35,743 nucleotides of DNA. Origin: CAYJBH01 sp964368625 (GTDB lineage Bacteria > Bacillota > Clostridia > Oscillospirales > Ruminococcaceae). The notes beneath the pieces are model-generated. The model worked only from the letters and a program-made list of their open reading frames with translations, searched no databases and was not told the DNA's origin. A program made the position numbers and the translations under genes. This document shows positions 1 to 7,676 of this stretch, piece after piece (position 1 is the stretch's first letter; each line of letters opens with the position of its first letter). The stretch is taken from the NCBI GenBank assembly GCA_964368625.1, contig CAYJBH010000029.1, forward strand, positions 1 through 35,743, read 5' to 3'.

Positions 1-478
1 CCTTTACAAGGGGCGAAACGGTGAGCATGGATTCTATCATCTCTATCGGTGTGCCATCCGCGTTTTCTATCGCTATCACCGCATAGGTTTTGTTTTTATC
101 CACCGCAAGATCTGAAACATCGATTCCCTCACCATGTGCAAAGCCCATAAATGTGATCTTTAGCCCTGCATCGGTACGGCTCTCGTTAATCTGCACCGCA
201 TCATCAAAGGTAAAGGGGGTTGCAAAATGATCGTAGGTGACACCACTTTCGTCGGTAAAAACCATGTCTTCGGCAACCTCTTTTGGGGTGAGCAACCTAA
301 CCGAGGCAACCGCGGTAACGCTGAGTAGCGCAATAGATGCCGCTATAATTATAACTTTTTTCATACTAAACTTCCTTTTTTTAGTTTTTGTGGCAGAACC
401 TATAATCCTGCTGTAAAGCATATCCTTGTCCGTTACATTTTCAGATAGAGCCTTTTTTAATAAATCTTTCTCTCTCAT
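1..478 (-). CDS. putative membrane-anchored anti-sigma factor (partial, 3' end outside window)
   Basis: The frame is open from an ATG at 478 to the left edge (159 codons), so the C-terminus is missing. The first 38 residues are charged and would be cytoplasmic. One hydrophobic segment follows at about residues 41-60 (VIIIAASIALLSVTAVASV), and the rest would lie outside the membrane. This layout fits anti-sigma factors of the DUF4179-like kind that accompany clostridial ECF sigma factors, although I see no zinc-binding HxxxCxxC motif. The start codon overlaps the stop of the sigma-factor gene (ATGA), so the two are translationally coupled. The anti-sigma role is inferred from the overlap and topology, not from a catalytic or binding motif. 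It could be another membrane protein of the same regulon. Confidence 0.6.
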   Translation of the reverse strand, partial: MREKDLLKKALSENVTDKDMLYSRIIGSATKTKKRKFSMKKVIIIAASIALLSVTAVASVRLLTPKEVAEDMVFTDESGVTYDHFATPFTFDDAVQINESRTDAGLKITFMGFAHGEGIDVSDLAVDKNKTYAVIAIENADGTPIEMIESMLTVSPLVK

Positions 479-1023
479 AGCTCCTTATACTCCTTTATAT
501 ATAGTTTCCTAACCTTTGCAAGCGTTCTGTAAAGCTTTGTTTTAACCGTTGAGCTTTTTATGTTCAGCGAGATTGCAATCTGCTCGATACTGTTGTCGCA
601 GTAATAATAGAGGTAAAATATTTTGCCCTCTGTTGGTGGTTGTTTCGAGATAAAGTCTGCAATCTGTGATAGTAGCTCCTTTGTTACATACTGCTCTTCT
701 ATATTCACGCCGTCTGCAAGGGCGGTGGAGTCGTACTCATTATCATCATCATCCGTCATGGTAAGTGAAAGGTGAAGTTTATCTTTACTTTTTTGATAGT
801 ATCGGCTTAGCTTCGCCCTTGCCACCTGCCGAACAAAGCCGGGTGGGTTTTTCATATAGCCGATACCTTTACGCTCCAGCGTGCCGTATACCTCTATATA
901 AACCTCCTGCAATATATCGCCAACCTGCGAGAGGTTATCGCACCGAGCAGCGATGTATGCCGATGTTTTTTTATAGCTCTCGTCGTAAAGCCGGTTAAAA
1001 AATTCAAGTTTTTTATCGTTCAG
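475..1023 (-). CDS. ECF-type RNA polymerase sigma factor, probable CTG start
   Basis: This 182-residue sigma-70-family factor would direct RNA polymerase to a small regulon, held in check by the membrane protein encoded next. Region 2 is visible near residues 20-50 (YIAARCDNLSQVGDILQEVY) and region 4, a helix-turn-helix, near residues 128-175 (IEQIAISLNIKSSTVKTKLY). An acidic linker (DDDDNEYD) joins them. The first ATG/GTG/TTG in frame is a TTG at 912, which would cut off half of region 2. The only in-frame start that keeps region 2 intact is CTG at 1023-1021, 7 nt after a strong AAGGAGGT; an in-frame TAA just upstream excludes anything longer. 182 residues is normal for the family. Confidence 0.88.
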   Translation of the reverse strand: MNDKKLEFFNRLYDESYKKTSAYIAARCDNLSQVGDILQEVYIEVYGTLERKGIGYMKNPPGFVRQVARAKLSRYYQKSKDKLHLSLTMTDDDDNEYDSTALADGVNIEEQYVTKELLSQIADFISKQPPTEGKIFYLYYYCDNSIEQIAISLNIKSSTVKTKLYRTLAKVRKLYIKEYKEL

Positions 1024-1032
1024 TGTTCTTTC

Positions 1033-1040
1033 ACCTCCTT
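1033..1040 (-). promoter_or_regulatory. strong ribosome binding site that fixes the CTG start
   Basis: On the minus strand this reads AAGGAGGT, a near-perfect Shine-Dalgarno sequence. It ends about 9 nt before the CTG at 1023, and no ATG, GTG or TTG in the sigma-factor frame lies at a usable distance. It is the main evidence for the non-standard start codon. Confidence 0.75.
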
Positions 1041-1058
1041 ATACTATCTATGTGTCTC

Positions 1059-1088
1059 TTTATATTATATTAGTTTCACCTTTTTCAA
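1059..1088 (-). promoter_or_regulatory. candidate sigma-A promoter of the ECF sigma operon
   Basis: The minus strand has TTGAAA at 1088-1083 and TATAAA at 1064-1059 with an 18-bp spacer. Within the spacer there is TGAAAC, which resembles the -35 element of ECF promoters and may reflect autoregulation, but no convincing ECF -10 follows. The AT-rich composition makes chance matches likely. Confidence 0.4.
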
Positions 1089-1106
1089 TATTTATTTAAA
1101 TTATAA

Positions 1107-1137
1107 TAAAAGCCCTGTCGATGTGACAAGGCTTTTA
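1107..1137 (-). terminator. hairpin terminator after the BlaR1-like gene
   Basis: Arms TAAAAGCCCTGTC (1107-1119) and GACAAGGCTTTTA (1125-1137) pair over 13 bp with one G-U and a 5-nt loop. It lies 6 nt past the stop of the BlaR1-like gene and just before the sigma-factor promoter, so it separates the two minus-strand units. The T tract is short and interrupted (TTTTATTATAA). Confidence 0.65.
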
Positions 1138-1142
1138 TCGTT

Positions 1143-3686
1143 TTATTCACTAATTGTTAGGGTTGCATCGTTATAATTTAAAACGGTTCGTATAATATAA
1201 TTTGTTGCTGAGGTTAAATTTGTAAAAGCATATACTTCGCCGGTTGTTAGGTTAAACAGTGCTACCGGTGCGTCTTGACTATTTGCATCGTATAGCATTA
1301 TTCTAACCTGCATTTCTTCGCTACCGTTAAGCGTTATATTTATCTGTTCTGAGTTTGTTTTAAAGCTATAACTTGGTAGCTCATGAAACGCTAGCTCTAT
1401 TTCGCCGTCTGCCGATAAATCGTGAAACAGTTCAAGTGGTGCCTTTTCTTCGGGTTCAAATGCAACCCAGTTATTATCTATATAAACGGCAACCCCGCCA
1501 TCGTTTATATATGCATAAAAATAGTTTTCTCCAAAGTTGCTTTGATCATCCTGCGTAGGTTTTTGATTTTGCGGTACAGACGAGGTTATCTCGCCATCAA
1601 AATTTGATTGTGCCGGATATATAAATTCAAAATCCTCGTTACCTGTTTGAATTAATATTCTGCCGTCTATCATGACCATCGGTATTATGGCATTCAAAGG
1701 GGCATCGTTATTATCATCATATATTTCATTAAACAATAATTCAAAATGTTCTTGTGTTTGGGTTTTAGAGAATAAATCTTCTCCATAAATACTTTCTATA
1801 TCTTCGCGATAAAAGCTTATTCCCAACATAGAATATCCATCACTAAAATCAAATGAAACATTATCAACATTGCCAACAAGGGAAAATAAGATAGCACTTG
1901 TTTTTTCGGCAAACCCAGAAATGTTTCCGTTTGCTACATTAGAAATATCTTCATCAACAACGAAGTTAATCGCAATCCCAAATGGGGATTCATCTGTATC
2001 TAACGAAAAATTCTCATAATTTACATCTTGTGGTAATGGAAGATTGCTGATAATATTTCCCACTGCAGAATTATCACCCACATATTGAGTGCGATTTTCC
2101 CATAATGTTAGAAGTGAAATTGCATTTGTATCGCCATTCATATCAATTCTTAATGGAAACATAGTATTATCAACCACATTTGTTAAGTTTACATATATGT
2201 CAACGAGATAACCTACTGAAAAGTTTTCAATAGAACCATCTTCTGTGCCATTTGTGAAAGTTGTAGTTGCAACATCAAGCGTAATACTTGATGTTAATAC
2301 ACTACTGCTATCTAAAGGCTCTACCTTCATTGTATAATTTTCTCTGTCGATTTCGGTAATCATAGCCGTAATTGGGGTAATATCATTTAAATTTGTATTA
2401 TATACTACTGTTCCGGCTGCTAAAACTTCCTTATTTGTAGTATTGATAAACGAAACCTTATACATATCATTTTGGGGAACTTCCACTAAGATTTCTTGTG
2501 GCTCTTTTGTTAGCAGAACAGTTTCTCCTACAAATTCTTCACGATTTGTATTATCAAATTCATCTGTTGGCATAATACCAACTTGAATTTCAGCTTCACT
2601 TTCTGACCATATTGATATTTTAACTTCATCGCCTTTGTTTAAAAAAGTATTACCAAAACCAGCAGTTGTGTTTGCTTCATATAAGGTAAATTCAAATTCT
2701 TTTTCATCACTAAAACTAATACTACTTGAAATAAATTCCTCTTTTTTCGCATTACTCATAAGCGAAACGGCAATTACACCCACCAAAATCAAACAAATAA
2801 CACTTACCCAAACCACAGGCTTTTTATACTTCATCACGTTTTCCACCCTACCCTTTGTGTCGCCCTCTCCAAAGGCTAGCGGTGTTGCAAACATCAGCTT
2901 TTTACCTGTCGCTATCCGAAGTAGCGAGGTAGAATATTCTGCCCTGATATCACTGTTCATATTCTTCATAACAGTCTCATCGCAGGACATCTCCATGTCT
3001 TTTGCAGAGATTATATAGGAAACCCAAACAAGAGGGTTAAACCAGTGCAGTGCAAGAGCAATAAATGCTAAAACCCTTGTGATATGGTCAAGCCTTTTTA
3101 TATGGCATTTTTCGTGGGCAATGATAAAGTCATACTCATTTTTGGGCAGTGTTGACGGAAGATAGATTTTCGGTTTTAATAAGCCCATAACAAACGGCGA
3201 ATCTATCCCATCGGCAACGAATACGTTGTTCGTTTTGCAGATGTTTTCGCTAAGCGGTTTAGCTCCGATTAGCCTGCGTTTTAATAGTGCGTATTGTATT
3301 ATGCTGTAAATAAGCATTGCTAAAACACCGATGCCCCAGATAATTCTACCAATAAATATCCAAATCTGAATGGGATTAACGCTTGCGGTAGGCGTTGCCG
3401 GTGGCAAAATCTCGTTTACCGAGCTATCTATAATTTCAAACCCCGTGCTAATTTCCGGCTGTGCTTCATAAACAATATCTTGCGGTATAACCTCGGTGCT
3501 TGGTAACAGCCCTACAGCACTCTCAAACGAAAAGGGACAAAGCAACCTAAAAAGCACCACTGCCCACAGCGCATAAGAAAATATTTTCGGAGTTTTTTTT
3601 AGTAGCAACCGTATAACCAAAACGGCAAAAATTACAATGCTTGATGTAAAACTCATGTTAAGCAGGCTTAGAAAAACATCATCCAT
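1143..3686 (-). CDS. BlaR1/MecR1-type M56 membrane metallopeptidase with an atypical sensor domain
   Basis: In this family a membrane zinc protease senses an external signal and triggers cleavage of the partner BlaI-type repressor. The M56 zinc site is present: HEKCH at residues 191-195, and the DMEMSCDE segment near 230-237 gives the third ligand. Hydrophobic segments lie near residues 11-29, 36-52, 107-132 and 290-310. Residues 311-847 would be extracellular. That part shows no penicillin-binding SxxK/SxN/KTG arrangement. A stretch around residues 530-680 (ENRTQYVGDNSAVGNIISNL and following) resembles DUF4825, a domain I associate with clostridial M56 proteins. At 847 residues it is far longer than BlaR1 (about 600). 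It starts 1 nt after the repressor stop, with AAGGAGGG inside the repressor gene. The signal is unlikely to be a beta-lactam, by inference. Confidence 0.85.
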   Translation of the reverse strand: MDDVFLSLLNMSFTSSIVIFAVLVIRLLLKKTPKIFSYALWAVVLFRLLCPFSFESAVGLLPSTEVIPQDIVYEAQPEISTGFEIIDSSVNEILPPATPTASVNPIQIWIFIGRIIWGIGVLAMLIYSIIQYALLKRRLIGAKPLSENICKTNNVFVADGIDSPFVMGLLKPKIYLPSTLPKNEYDFIIAHEKCHIKRLDHITRVLAFIALALHWFNPLVWVSYIISAKDMEMSCDETVMKNMNSDIRAEYSTSLLRIATGKKLMFATPLAFGEGDTKGRVENVMKYKKPVVWVSVICLILVGVIAVSLMSNAKKEEFISSSISFSDEKEFEFTLYEANTTAGFGNTFLNKGDEVKISIWSESEAEIQVGIMPTDEFDNTNREEFVGETVLLTKEPQEILVEVPQNDMYKVSFINTTNKEVLAAGTVVYNTNLNDITPITAMITEIDRENYTMKVEPLDSSSVLTSSITLDVATTTFTNGTEDGSIENFSVGYLVDIYVNLTNVVDNTMFPLRIDMNGDTNAISLLTLWENRTQYVGDNSAVGNIISNLPLPQDVNYENFSLDTDESPFGIAINFVVDEDISNVANGNISGFAEKTSAILFSLVGNVDNVSFDFSDGYSMLGISFYREDIESIYGEDLFSKTQTQEHFELLFNEIYDDNNDAPLNAIIPMVMIDGRILIQTGNEDFEFIYPAQSNFDGEITSSVPQNQKPTQDDQSNFGENYFYAYINDGGVAVYIDNNWVAFEPEEKAPLELFHDLSADGEIELAFHELPSYSFKTNSEQINITLNGSEEMQVRIMLYDANSQDAPVALFNLTTGEVYAFTNLTSATNYIIRTVLNYNDATLTISE

Positions 3687-3687
3687 G

Positions 3688-4050
3688 CTAACCCTCCTTA
3701 TGCTCGTCTATAATCTTCATAATCTCGCTTATCTCATTATCCGATAGCTTTTTTCGCGTGGTAAAGGAGGCTAAAAAGCTTGGCAATGAGCCTTTAAAAG
3801 TATCCTCAACAAACCGCTCACTCTGCATGGCGGTATATTCTTTTTTTGAAACAAGGGATGCTACCTGTGCTTTCTCATTTTTAAAAATGCCCTTAGTGCA
3901 CAGCTTTCTAAGTATCGTATATGTAGTTGAGCGATTCCAGCTGAGTTCTTTTTCTGCAAGTATGGTAAGCTCTCTTGATGTAAGCGGCTCGTTTTGCCAT
4001 ATTATATCTGCAAACTGCATCTCGATTTCACCGAGTTTGTATTCTATCAT
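3688..4050 (-). CDS. BlaI/MecI-family transcriptional repressor
   Basis: This 120-residue winged-helix repressor would bind as a dimer to an operator and be cleaved when the downstream M56 protease is activated. The wing-helix core is clear (EMQFADIIWQNEPLTSRELT, then WNRSTTYTILRKLCTKG), followed by a C-terminal dimerisation part. The frame stays open to an ATG at 4116, which would add 22 residues with no Shine-Dalgarno. The ATG at 4048-4050 has GGGAAGGGATGAG upstream and gives the normal family length, so I prefer it. The operon is repressor then protease, separated by 1 nt. Expression is probably autoregulated through the dyad at 4180-4225. Confidence 0.9.
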   Translation of the reverse strand: MIEYKLGEIEMQFADIIWQNEPLTSRELTILAEKELSWNRSTTYTILRKLCTKGIFKNEKAQVASLVSKKEYTAMQSERFVEDTFKGSLPSFLASFTTRKKLSDNEISEIMKIIDEHKEG

Positions 4051-4088
4051 AAAATGCTCATCCCTTCCCAATGTTTTATCCGTTTTCA

Positions 4089-4163
4089 CTACAAGCTTGT
4101 GATAAACTTCGAGCATATTCTACTCGAAAGGAACAAAACTTGCGGTTTGAAACTTAGTTTCAA
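4089..4163 (-). CDS. possible 24-residue leader peptide upstream of the BlaI-type gene
   Basis: A perfect AGGAGG (minus strand, 4176-4171) is followed after 7 nt by TTG at 4163-4161, opening a 24-codon frame that ends in TAG at 4091-4089. It reads MKLSFKPQVLFLSSRICSKF and then ITSL. It sits entirely in the mRNA leader, between the predicted transcription start near 4200 and the repressor start at 4050. A hairpin (4146-4164) covers its start codon. No other start codon exists at a suitable distance from this ribosome binding site. No homologue is recognised. It may be a regulatory leader, or the AGGAGG may be coincidental. Confidence 0.35.
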   Translation of the reverse strand: MKLSFKPQVLFLSSRICSKFITSL

Positions 4164-4164
4164 A
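4146..4164 (-). other. 8-bp hairpin in the leader of the BlaI-type operon
   Basis: TTTGAAAC (4146-4153) and GTTTCAAA (4157-4164) are perfect inverted repeats with a 3-nt loop. In the transcript the hairpin would hide the TTG start of the possible leader peptide while leaving the AGGAGG at 4171-4176 exposed. Confidence 0.5.
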
Positions 4165-4179
4165 AATAAACCTCCTGCT

Positions 4180-4225
4180 TGTTTACTCACAATAAACTGT
4201 ACGTTTAGTTTATCATGAGTAAACA
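4180..4225. promoter_or_regulatory. nested dyad operator of the BlaI-type repressor operon
   Basis: Two nested perfect inverted repeats share one centre. Outer arms are TGTTTACTCA (4180-4189) and TGAGTAAACA (4216-4225); inner arms are ATAAACT (4192-4198) and AGTTTAT (4207-4213). The inner right arm overlaps the -10 box of the operon promoter, and the outer right arm lies in the spacer. This is where a BlaI-type dimer would block RNA polymerase. BlaI operators classically contain TACA/TGTA dyads; a central GTAC is present here but the arms differ, so the target assignment is inferred from position. Confidence 0.7.
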
Positions 4226-4235
4226 GATTTGTCAA
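4207..4235 (-). promoter_or_regulatory. sigma-A promoter of the BlaI/BlaR1-type operon
   Basis: Minus strand: -35 TTGACA at 4235-4230 (6/6), 17-bp spacer, -10 TAAACT at 4212-4207 (4/6). Transcription would begin near 4200, leaving a leader of about 150 nt before the repressor start. The overlapping dyad supports control by the encoded repressor. Confidence 0.75.
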
Positions 4236-4328
4236 GAGGTTATATTATAGTGGAATGTCGCAGTAATGATTTGGTTGTCATTATGCACAATGTTCTAAGG
4301 TAGGGCAAGGGCGGCAATCTTATCTATG

Positions 4329-4610
4329 TTATTCAAAAAAAGTCTCTTCAACGGGTTTACCAAGGATGGAATACTTATAATATTTCACTCCGGGCAACGG
4401 GTCTTCCGGCATAAAATTTCCCTTTATTTCTATAGAATAACCAAGTCCATAGTATGTTCCTGTGCCACCGTCATCGGCAGTTATCGGAATTGTGAAAATT
4501 GGTTTTTCTGCATTGCGAACCCTGAAATAATCAAACGCAGCCGTGCTGATAACCAGTAGTATAATGACACATAAAATAGTTACGGTGAACTTTATATAAT
4601 TCTTTTTCAT
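4329..4610 (-). CDS. small membrane-anchored or secreted protein of unknown function
   Basis: This 93-residue protein begins with a short basic stretch (MKKNYIKF) and a hydrophobic segment at about residues 8-26 (VTILCVIILLVISTAAF), which is either a signal peptide without a clear cleavage site or an N-terminal anchor. The remaining 67 residues are polar, with IPITADDGGTGTYYGLGYSI, and would lie outside the cytoplasm. The start follows GAGGAAG at a 5-nt distance. I do not recognise the family. It stands alone between the BlaI-type promoter region and the flotillin operon; I see no clear promoter or terminator for it. Confidence 0.7.
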   Translation of the reverse strand: MKKNYIKFTVTILCVIILLVISTAAFDYFRVRNAEKPIFTIPITADDGGTGTYYGLGYSIEIKGNFMPEDPLPGVKYYKYSILGKPVEETFFE

Positions 4611-4971
4611 TAAACTTCCTCACTCTTCAATGTATGCTTAGCCAAACAAAACCGAGGGTATAACCGGCTAAAATGAAAGCAAAACTATTGTTTCATGCAC
4701 AAATTAAGATTGGCAGGTAGCCATCAAAATCTGGTCATAGGTCTTTGATGGAGGAAAGAAAAAAAACGCTTCGATATGTTTGCAGATGTTTTTCCCATAT
4801 CTTAACAAGCAATTTCCGGCACAACTTAACCTCACATCCGCCGACGCAAAACCATCTATCGATGTAATCGACTGATATAACTGCCGATACTACCGCGATA
4901 GTCCTCAGATAGCACCACTTGCGATTGTATTTATATTTTAATCTTTGCTTAACCATCCAATTATATAACAC
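4611..4971. other. intergenic stretch with no supported gene
   Basis: About 360 bp between the small membrane-protein gene and the flotillin terminator. Reading both strands I find no start with a ribosome binding site and a plausible product. A 96-codon minus-strand frame here is rejected because it runs through the terminator hairpin and has an implausible composition. It may hold decayed coding sequence. Confidence 0.5.
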
Positions 4972-5001
4972 AAGAGAGATGCAACTTTTCGCATCTCTCT
5001 T
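4972..5001 (-). terminator. hairpin downstream of the flotillin gene
   Basis: AAGAGAGATGC (4972-4982) and GCATCTCTCTT (4991-5001) form an 11-bp perfect stem with an 8-nt loop, 35 nt past the flotillin stop. The U tract after it is weak on the minus strand, so it may act partly as a 3'-end stabiliser. Confidence 0.6.
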
Positions 5002-5036
5002 TGAAGTTTGAGCTACCAAAAACAATTATTTAAACA

Positions 5037-6428
5037 TTATTGCTTAATTTCTGTATCATTCGGCTCAGCGCCCTCGGTTTTCCCTAGATATTCCGGAAGC
5101 TTCATGCCTGCCATATCAAACATATCGTTCATTGGGGGGATGCTCTTCATAAGGCCGGATAAGAAGTTTGCGGTTGAGGATTTACCGTCGGTATTAGCTC
5201 CGCTATCCCATACCGTAACCTTATCAAACTTAATATTTTTAATAGAATCAACCTGAATACGCAATAGATCTTCCATCTTATCGGTTAACATTAGCTTTAG
5301 TGCATCGTCGGCATTGCCGCCTGCCGCCTTAACAACATCGGATAAACCTGCCGCCTGCTTGGTTAAAATTTCCTGAATACCGCGAGCCTCTGCCTCCATC
5401 TTCATAAAGATAGCATCAGCCTCACCCTTTGCGTGGCGACGTGTCTGCTCGGCAACCGCCTCGGCTTCTAGCTCTAATTTACGTTTTGCAATCTCTGCCT
5501 TAACGATAACGTCGGCTTCAAGTGTAGCTTGCTCTCTCGAGAAACGTGCAAGCTCGGCTTCTTTTTCTGCTGCATATGCATCTTCGAGAGCCTTAGCCGC
5601 CTGAATTTTTTCTGCCGATGTTGCAATTCTTAGTGCCTCCGCTTCCTTTTCACGGCGGTGTGCATGGCTCAAAGAAATTGCAACCTGTGCACTGTTTTCA
5701 CCGCTAATAGCCTGAGATTCTGCCTCGGATACATGGATACGCTGATCCTTTTCTGCAAGTGCCTGACCAATAGCACCGTCACGCTCCTTTTCGGCAACCG
5801 ATTTTTTTGCATCGTTAATCGCCTTTGCGGCAGCCTCTTTACCAAGAGCCAATATGTATCCCGATTCATCGGTTATGTCGGTAACGTTAACGTTAATTAG
5901 TCGCAGACCAATCTTTTTAAGCTCGGTTTCAACGTTGTTGGATACCGCCGCCAAAAATTTGTCTCGGTCGGTGTTAATCTCCTCGATATCCATGGTTGCA
6001 ATAATAAGTCTCAGCTGACCGAAGATAATATCCTTAGCAAGCTCCTGAATTTCAACTAGTTTAAGCCCTAAAAGTCTTTCAGCCGCATTCTGCATAATTC
6101 CGTTTTCGGTAGATACACCTACGGTAAATCGGCTGGGAACGTCTATACGAATGTTCTGCCTCGAGAGGGCGTTTGTTAGATCTACCGGTATGGAAATTGG
6201 AGTTAAATCGAGAAAAGCACAGGACTGAACCACCGGAACTATAAACGCTGCACCACCGTGGATACATCTTGCACTTCTTGTGGTCCCGTCGCTATTCTGT
6301 CCCACCTTACCATAGATAACCATAACCTTATCTGACGGACATTTTCTGTATCTTGCTAAAAAGAAAATGATGAGTGACATTAATAGAACAACAATCACAA
6401 TAATTAAGCTCATTAATTCGAACGGCAT
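5037..6428 (-). CDS. floT: flotillin-like SPFH membrane-scaffold protein
   Basis: Flotillins organise membrane microdomains and act with NfeD/YuaF-type partners; in Bacillus subtilis the pair is YuaF-FloT (YuaG). This 463-residue protein has an N-terminal membrane segment at about residues 6-26 (MSLIIVIVVLLMSLIIFFLA), the SPFH/band-7 domain at about 30-195, and a long Glu/Ala-rich coiled coil at about 205-355 (repeated EAE, AEKE, EAEA). A less charged tail follows, with GANTDGKSSTANFLSGLMKS and acidic residues near the end. The length is close to that of FloT, just over 500 residues. The start follows AAAGGGGAA. It is the last gene of the DUF1836 - NfeD-like - flotillin operon, 24 nt after the NfeD-like gene. 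Confidence 0.92.
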   Translation of the reverse strand: MPFELMSLIIVIVVLLMSLIIFFLARYRKCPSDKVMVIYGKVGQNSDGTTRSARCIHGGAAFIVPVVQSCAFLDLTPISIPVDLTNALSRQNIRIDVPSRFTVGVSTENGIMQNAAERLLGLKLVEIQELAKDIIFGQLRLIIATMDIEEINTDRDKFLAAVSNNVETELKKIGLRLINVNVTDITDESGYILALGKEAAAKAINDAKKSVAEKERDGAIGQALAEKDQRIHVSEAESQAISGENSAQVAISLSHAHRREKEAEALRIATSAEKIQAAKALEDAYAAEKEAELARFSREQATLEADVIVKAEIAKRKLELEAEAVAEQTRRHAKGEADAIFMKMEAEARGIQEILTKQAAGLSDVVKAAGGNADDALKLMLTDKMEDLLRIQVDSIKNIKFDKVTVWDSGANTDGKSSTANFLSGLMKSIPPMNDMFDMAGMKLPEYLGKTEGAEPNDTEIKQ

Positions 6429-6452
6429 AGAATTCCCCTTTCATAAAAATAT

Positions 6453-7064
6453 CTACTTCTTTGTTACTACTAAAACGTTTGGATTACCTATTGATATTAT
6501 CGTTACCGAACTACCGGTTGGTATCATTTCATCATCATCGGTAACTGCATCAAACTCGCTGTACCTACCGGAAACCATCGCATTAACCTTTCCATGACCC
6601 TTTCGCTTCTCCGGTATATTTATATAAACCGATGCGCTCACTCCAAGTGCATCATTTATATCCTGATTCCCGGTTGACTGCAACTTCATAAGAAAACGCA
6701 TTGCATATGCAGTTCCCACCATCGCCGCCGAACCAAGCAAAAAGGAGATAATCAGTGCAATAGCCGGATTTAGCCCGGTGGACAAAAGCCACAAACCTGC
6801 CCAACCAAATATTGAAAAAAAGGTTATAAATCCTCTTATGGTGAATATTTGCAGTCCGGCCTGATCAAAGCTAACTATATCGTCAATTTCATCGCCGGTA
6901 ATTATTTCGGTGTCAGATCCCATATCAACATCCATATCTGAACCACCATCAAATCCGGTAAGTAATACCAACACCGTCTGCACTACTAACATTATGGTTG
7001 CAGGTACAGCAATGCACGCCAAAACCTGTCCTAAAAGCCCAAGCGAACTCCACCATTCTAACAT
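6453..7064 (-). CDS. NfeD/YuaF-like membrane protein, flotillin partner
   Basis: This 203-residue protein has hydrophobic segments near residues 10-36, 76-96 and 100-123. An acidic loop (DGGSDMDVDMGSDTE) follows the first. The C-terminal soluble domain at about 135-203 (ASVYINIPEKRKGHGKVNAM through VLVVTKK) is of the OB-fold type found in NfeD proteins. Members without the protease domain, such as YuaF, are normally encoded beside flotillins, as here (24 nt apart). It probably assembles with the flotillin at the membrane. The start follows AAAGGGGAGATG at a good distance. The 38-nt gap to the DUF1836 gene without a terminator supports one operon. Confidence 0.87.
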   Translation of the reverse strand: MLEWWSSLGLLGQVLACIAVPATIMLVVQTVLVLLTGFDGGSDMDVDMGSDTEIITGDEIDDIVSFDQAGLQIFTIRGFITFFSIFGWAGLWLLSTGLNPAIALIISFLLGSAAMVGTAYAMRFLMKLQSTGNQDINDALGVSASVYINIPEKRKGHGKVNAMVSGRYSEFDAVTDDDEMIPTGSSVTIISIGNPNVLVVTKK

Positions 7065-7102
7065 AATATCATCTCCCCTTTCTTATTGATTTTTATTAAT
7101 TT

Positions 7103-7651
7103 TTATCGATTGCCATGAAAAACAATTGAACGATATAATATCGTCGCCTTTTGTTTGCTGTTATAGGATATATAGGCGCTAACCATTATCTCTAAAACCT
7201 CAAGAAATCTTTTTTTATTACCCTTGCCGTTATCAACAAAATCTGCAAATACTTTTAGAATTGATACTTCAATATCTTCGTTTTCGTTATCAAGATTAAA
7301 TAAAACCTCAACAAATCTAAAATATAACTCGCTCTCGTCGATATATCCCAATCCGTCGTCCTTGTTTAAAAGGTTTACATACCCTATTAATGAGCAGGCA
7401 TCATCAAAAGCAAACACCTCTTTCAAAACATTGATGATAATAATCCTGCAAAGTTGGTTCTGGTTGTATTTTTTGCCCACCGGTGCCGTTATGTATTTAC
7501 GTTTTACCCAGTTTTGAACGGTATGCGCTTCAAGTCCGGTTATATTCGATAGTTGCGAAAGCGTAATGCCACCGGTCAAGAATATAGCATCAAATATGCT
7601 CCTATATTCATTACCCTGAATTTCAATCTTAGTGCCGGGCAGATGCCTCAC
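7103..7651 (-). CDS. DUF1836 family putative transcriptional regulator
   Basis: This 182-residue protein carries an N-terminal helix-turn-helix of MerR-like appearance at about residues 22-65 (GGITLSQLSNITGLEAHTVQ, then NWVKRKYITAPVGKKYNQNQ). A helical C-terminal part of unknown role completes it. This is the layout of DUF1836 proteins, common and largely uncharacterised in Firmicutes. The frame also has GTG and ATG codons at 7660 and 7657, but these touch the AAAGGAGG; the GTG at 7651 lies 8 nt after it and is the better start. As first gene before the NfeD-like and flotillin genes, it may regulate that operon, which is inference from order and from the strong upstream promoter. Confidence 0.85.
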   Translation of the reverse strand: MRHLPGTKIEIQGNEYRSIFDAIFLTGGITLSQLSNITGLEAHTVQNWVKRKYITAPVGKKYNQNQLCRIIIINVLKEVFAFDDACSLIGYVNLLNKDDGLGYIDESELYFRFVEVLFNLDNENEDIEVSILKVFADFVDNGKGNKKRFLEVLEIMVSAYISYNSKQKATILYRSIVFHGNR

Positions 7652-7676
7652 CCTCATCACCTCCTTTGATGGCTAT

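Noticed and set aside
765..998. 77-codon plus-strand frame antisense to the sigma factor gene
   Set aside because: Lies opposite a well-supported gene, lacks a ribosome binding site and recognisable domains.
2635..3018. 127-codon plus-strand frame antisense to the BlaR1-like gene
   Set aside because: Shadow of the M56 protease coding sequence; the opposite strand explains all codon-level signals.
4735..5025. 96-codon minus-strand frame between the small membrane protein and flotillin genes
   Set aside because: It spans the 4972-5001 hairpin, has no ribosome binding site and an implausible Cys/Arg/Trp-rich composition.
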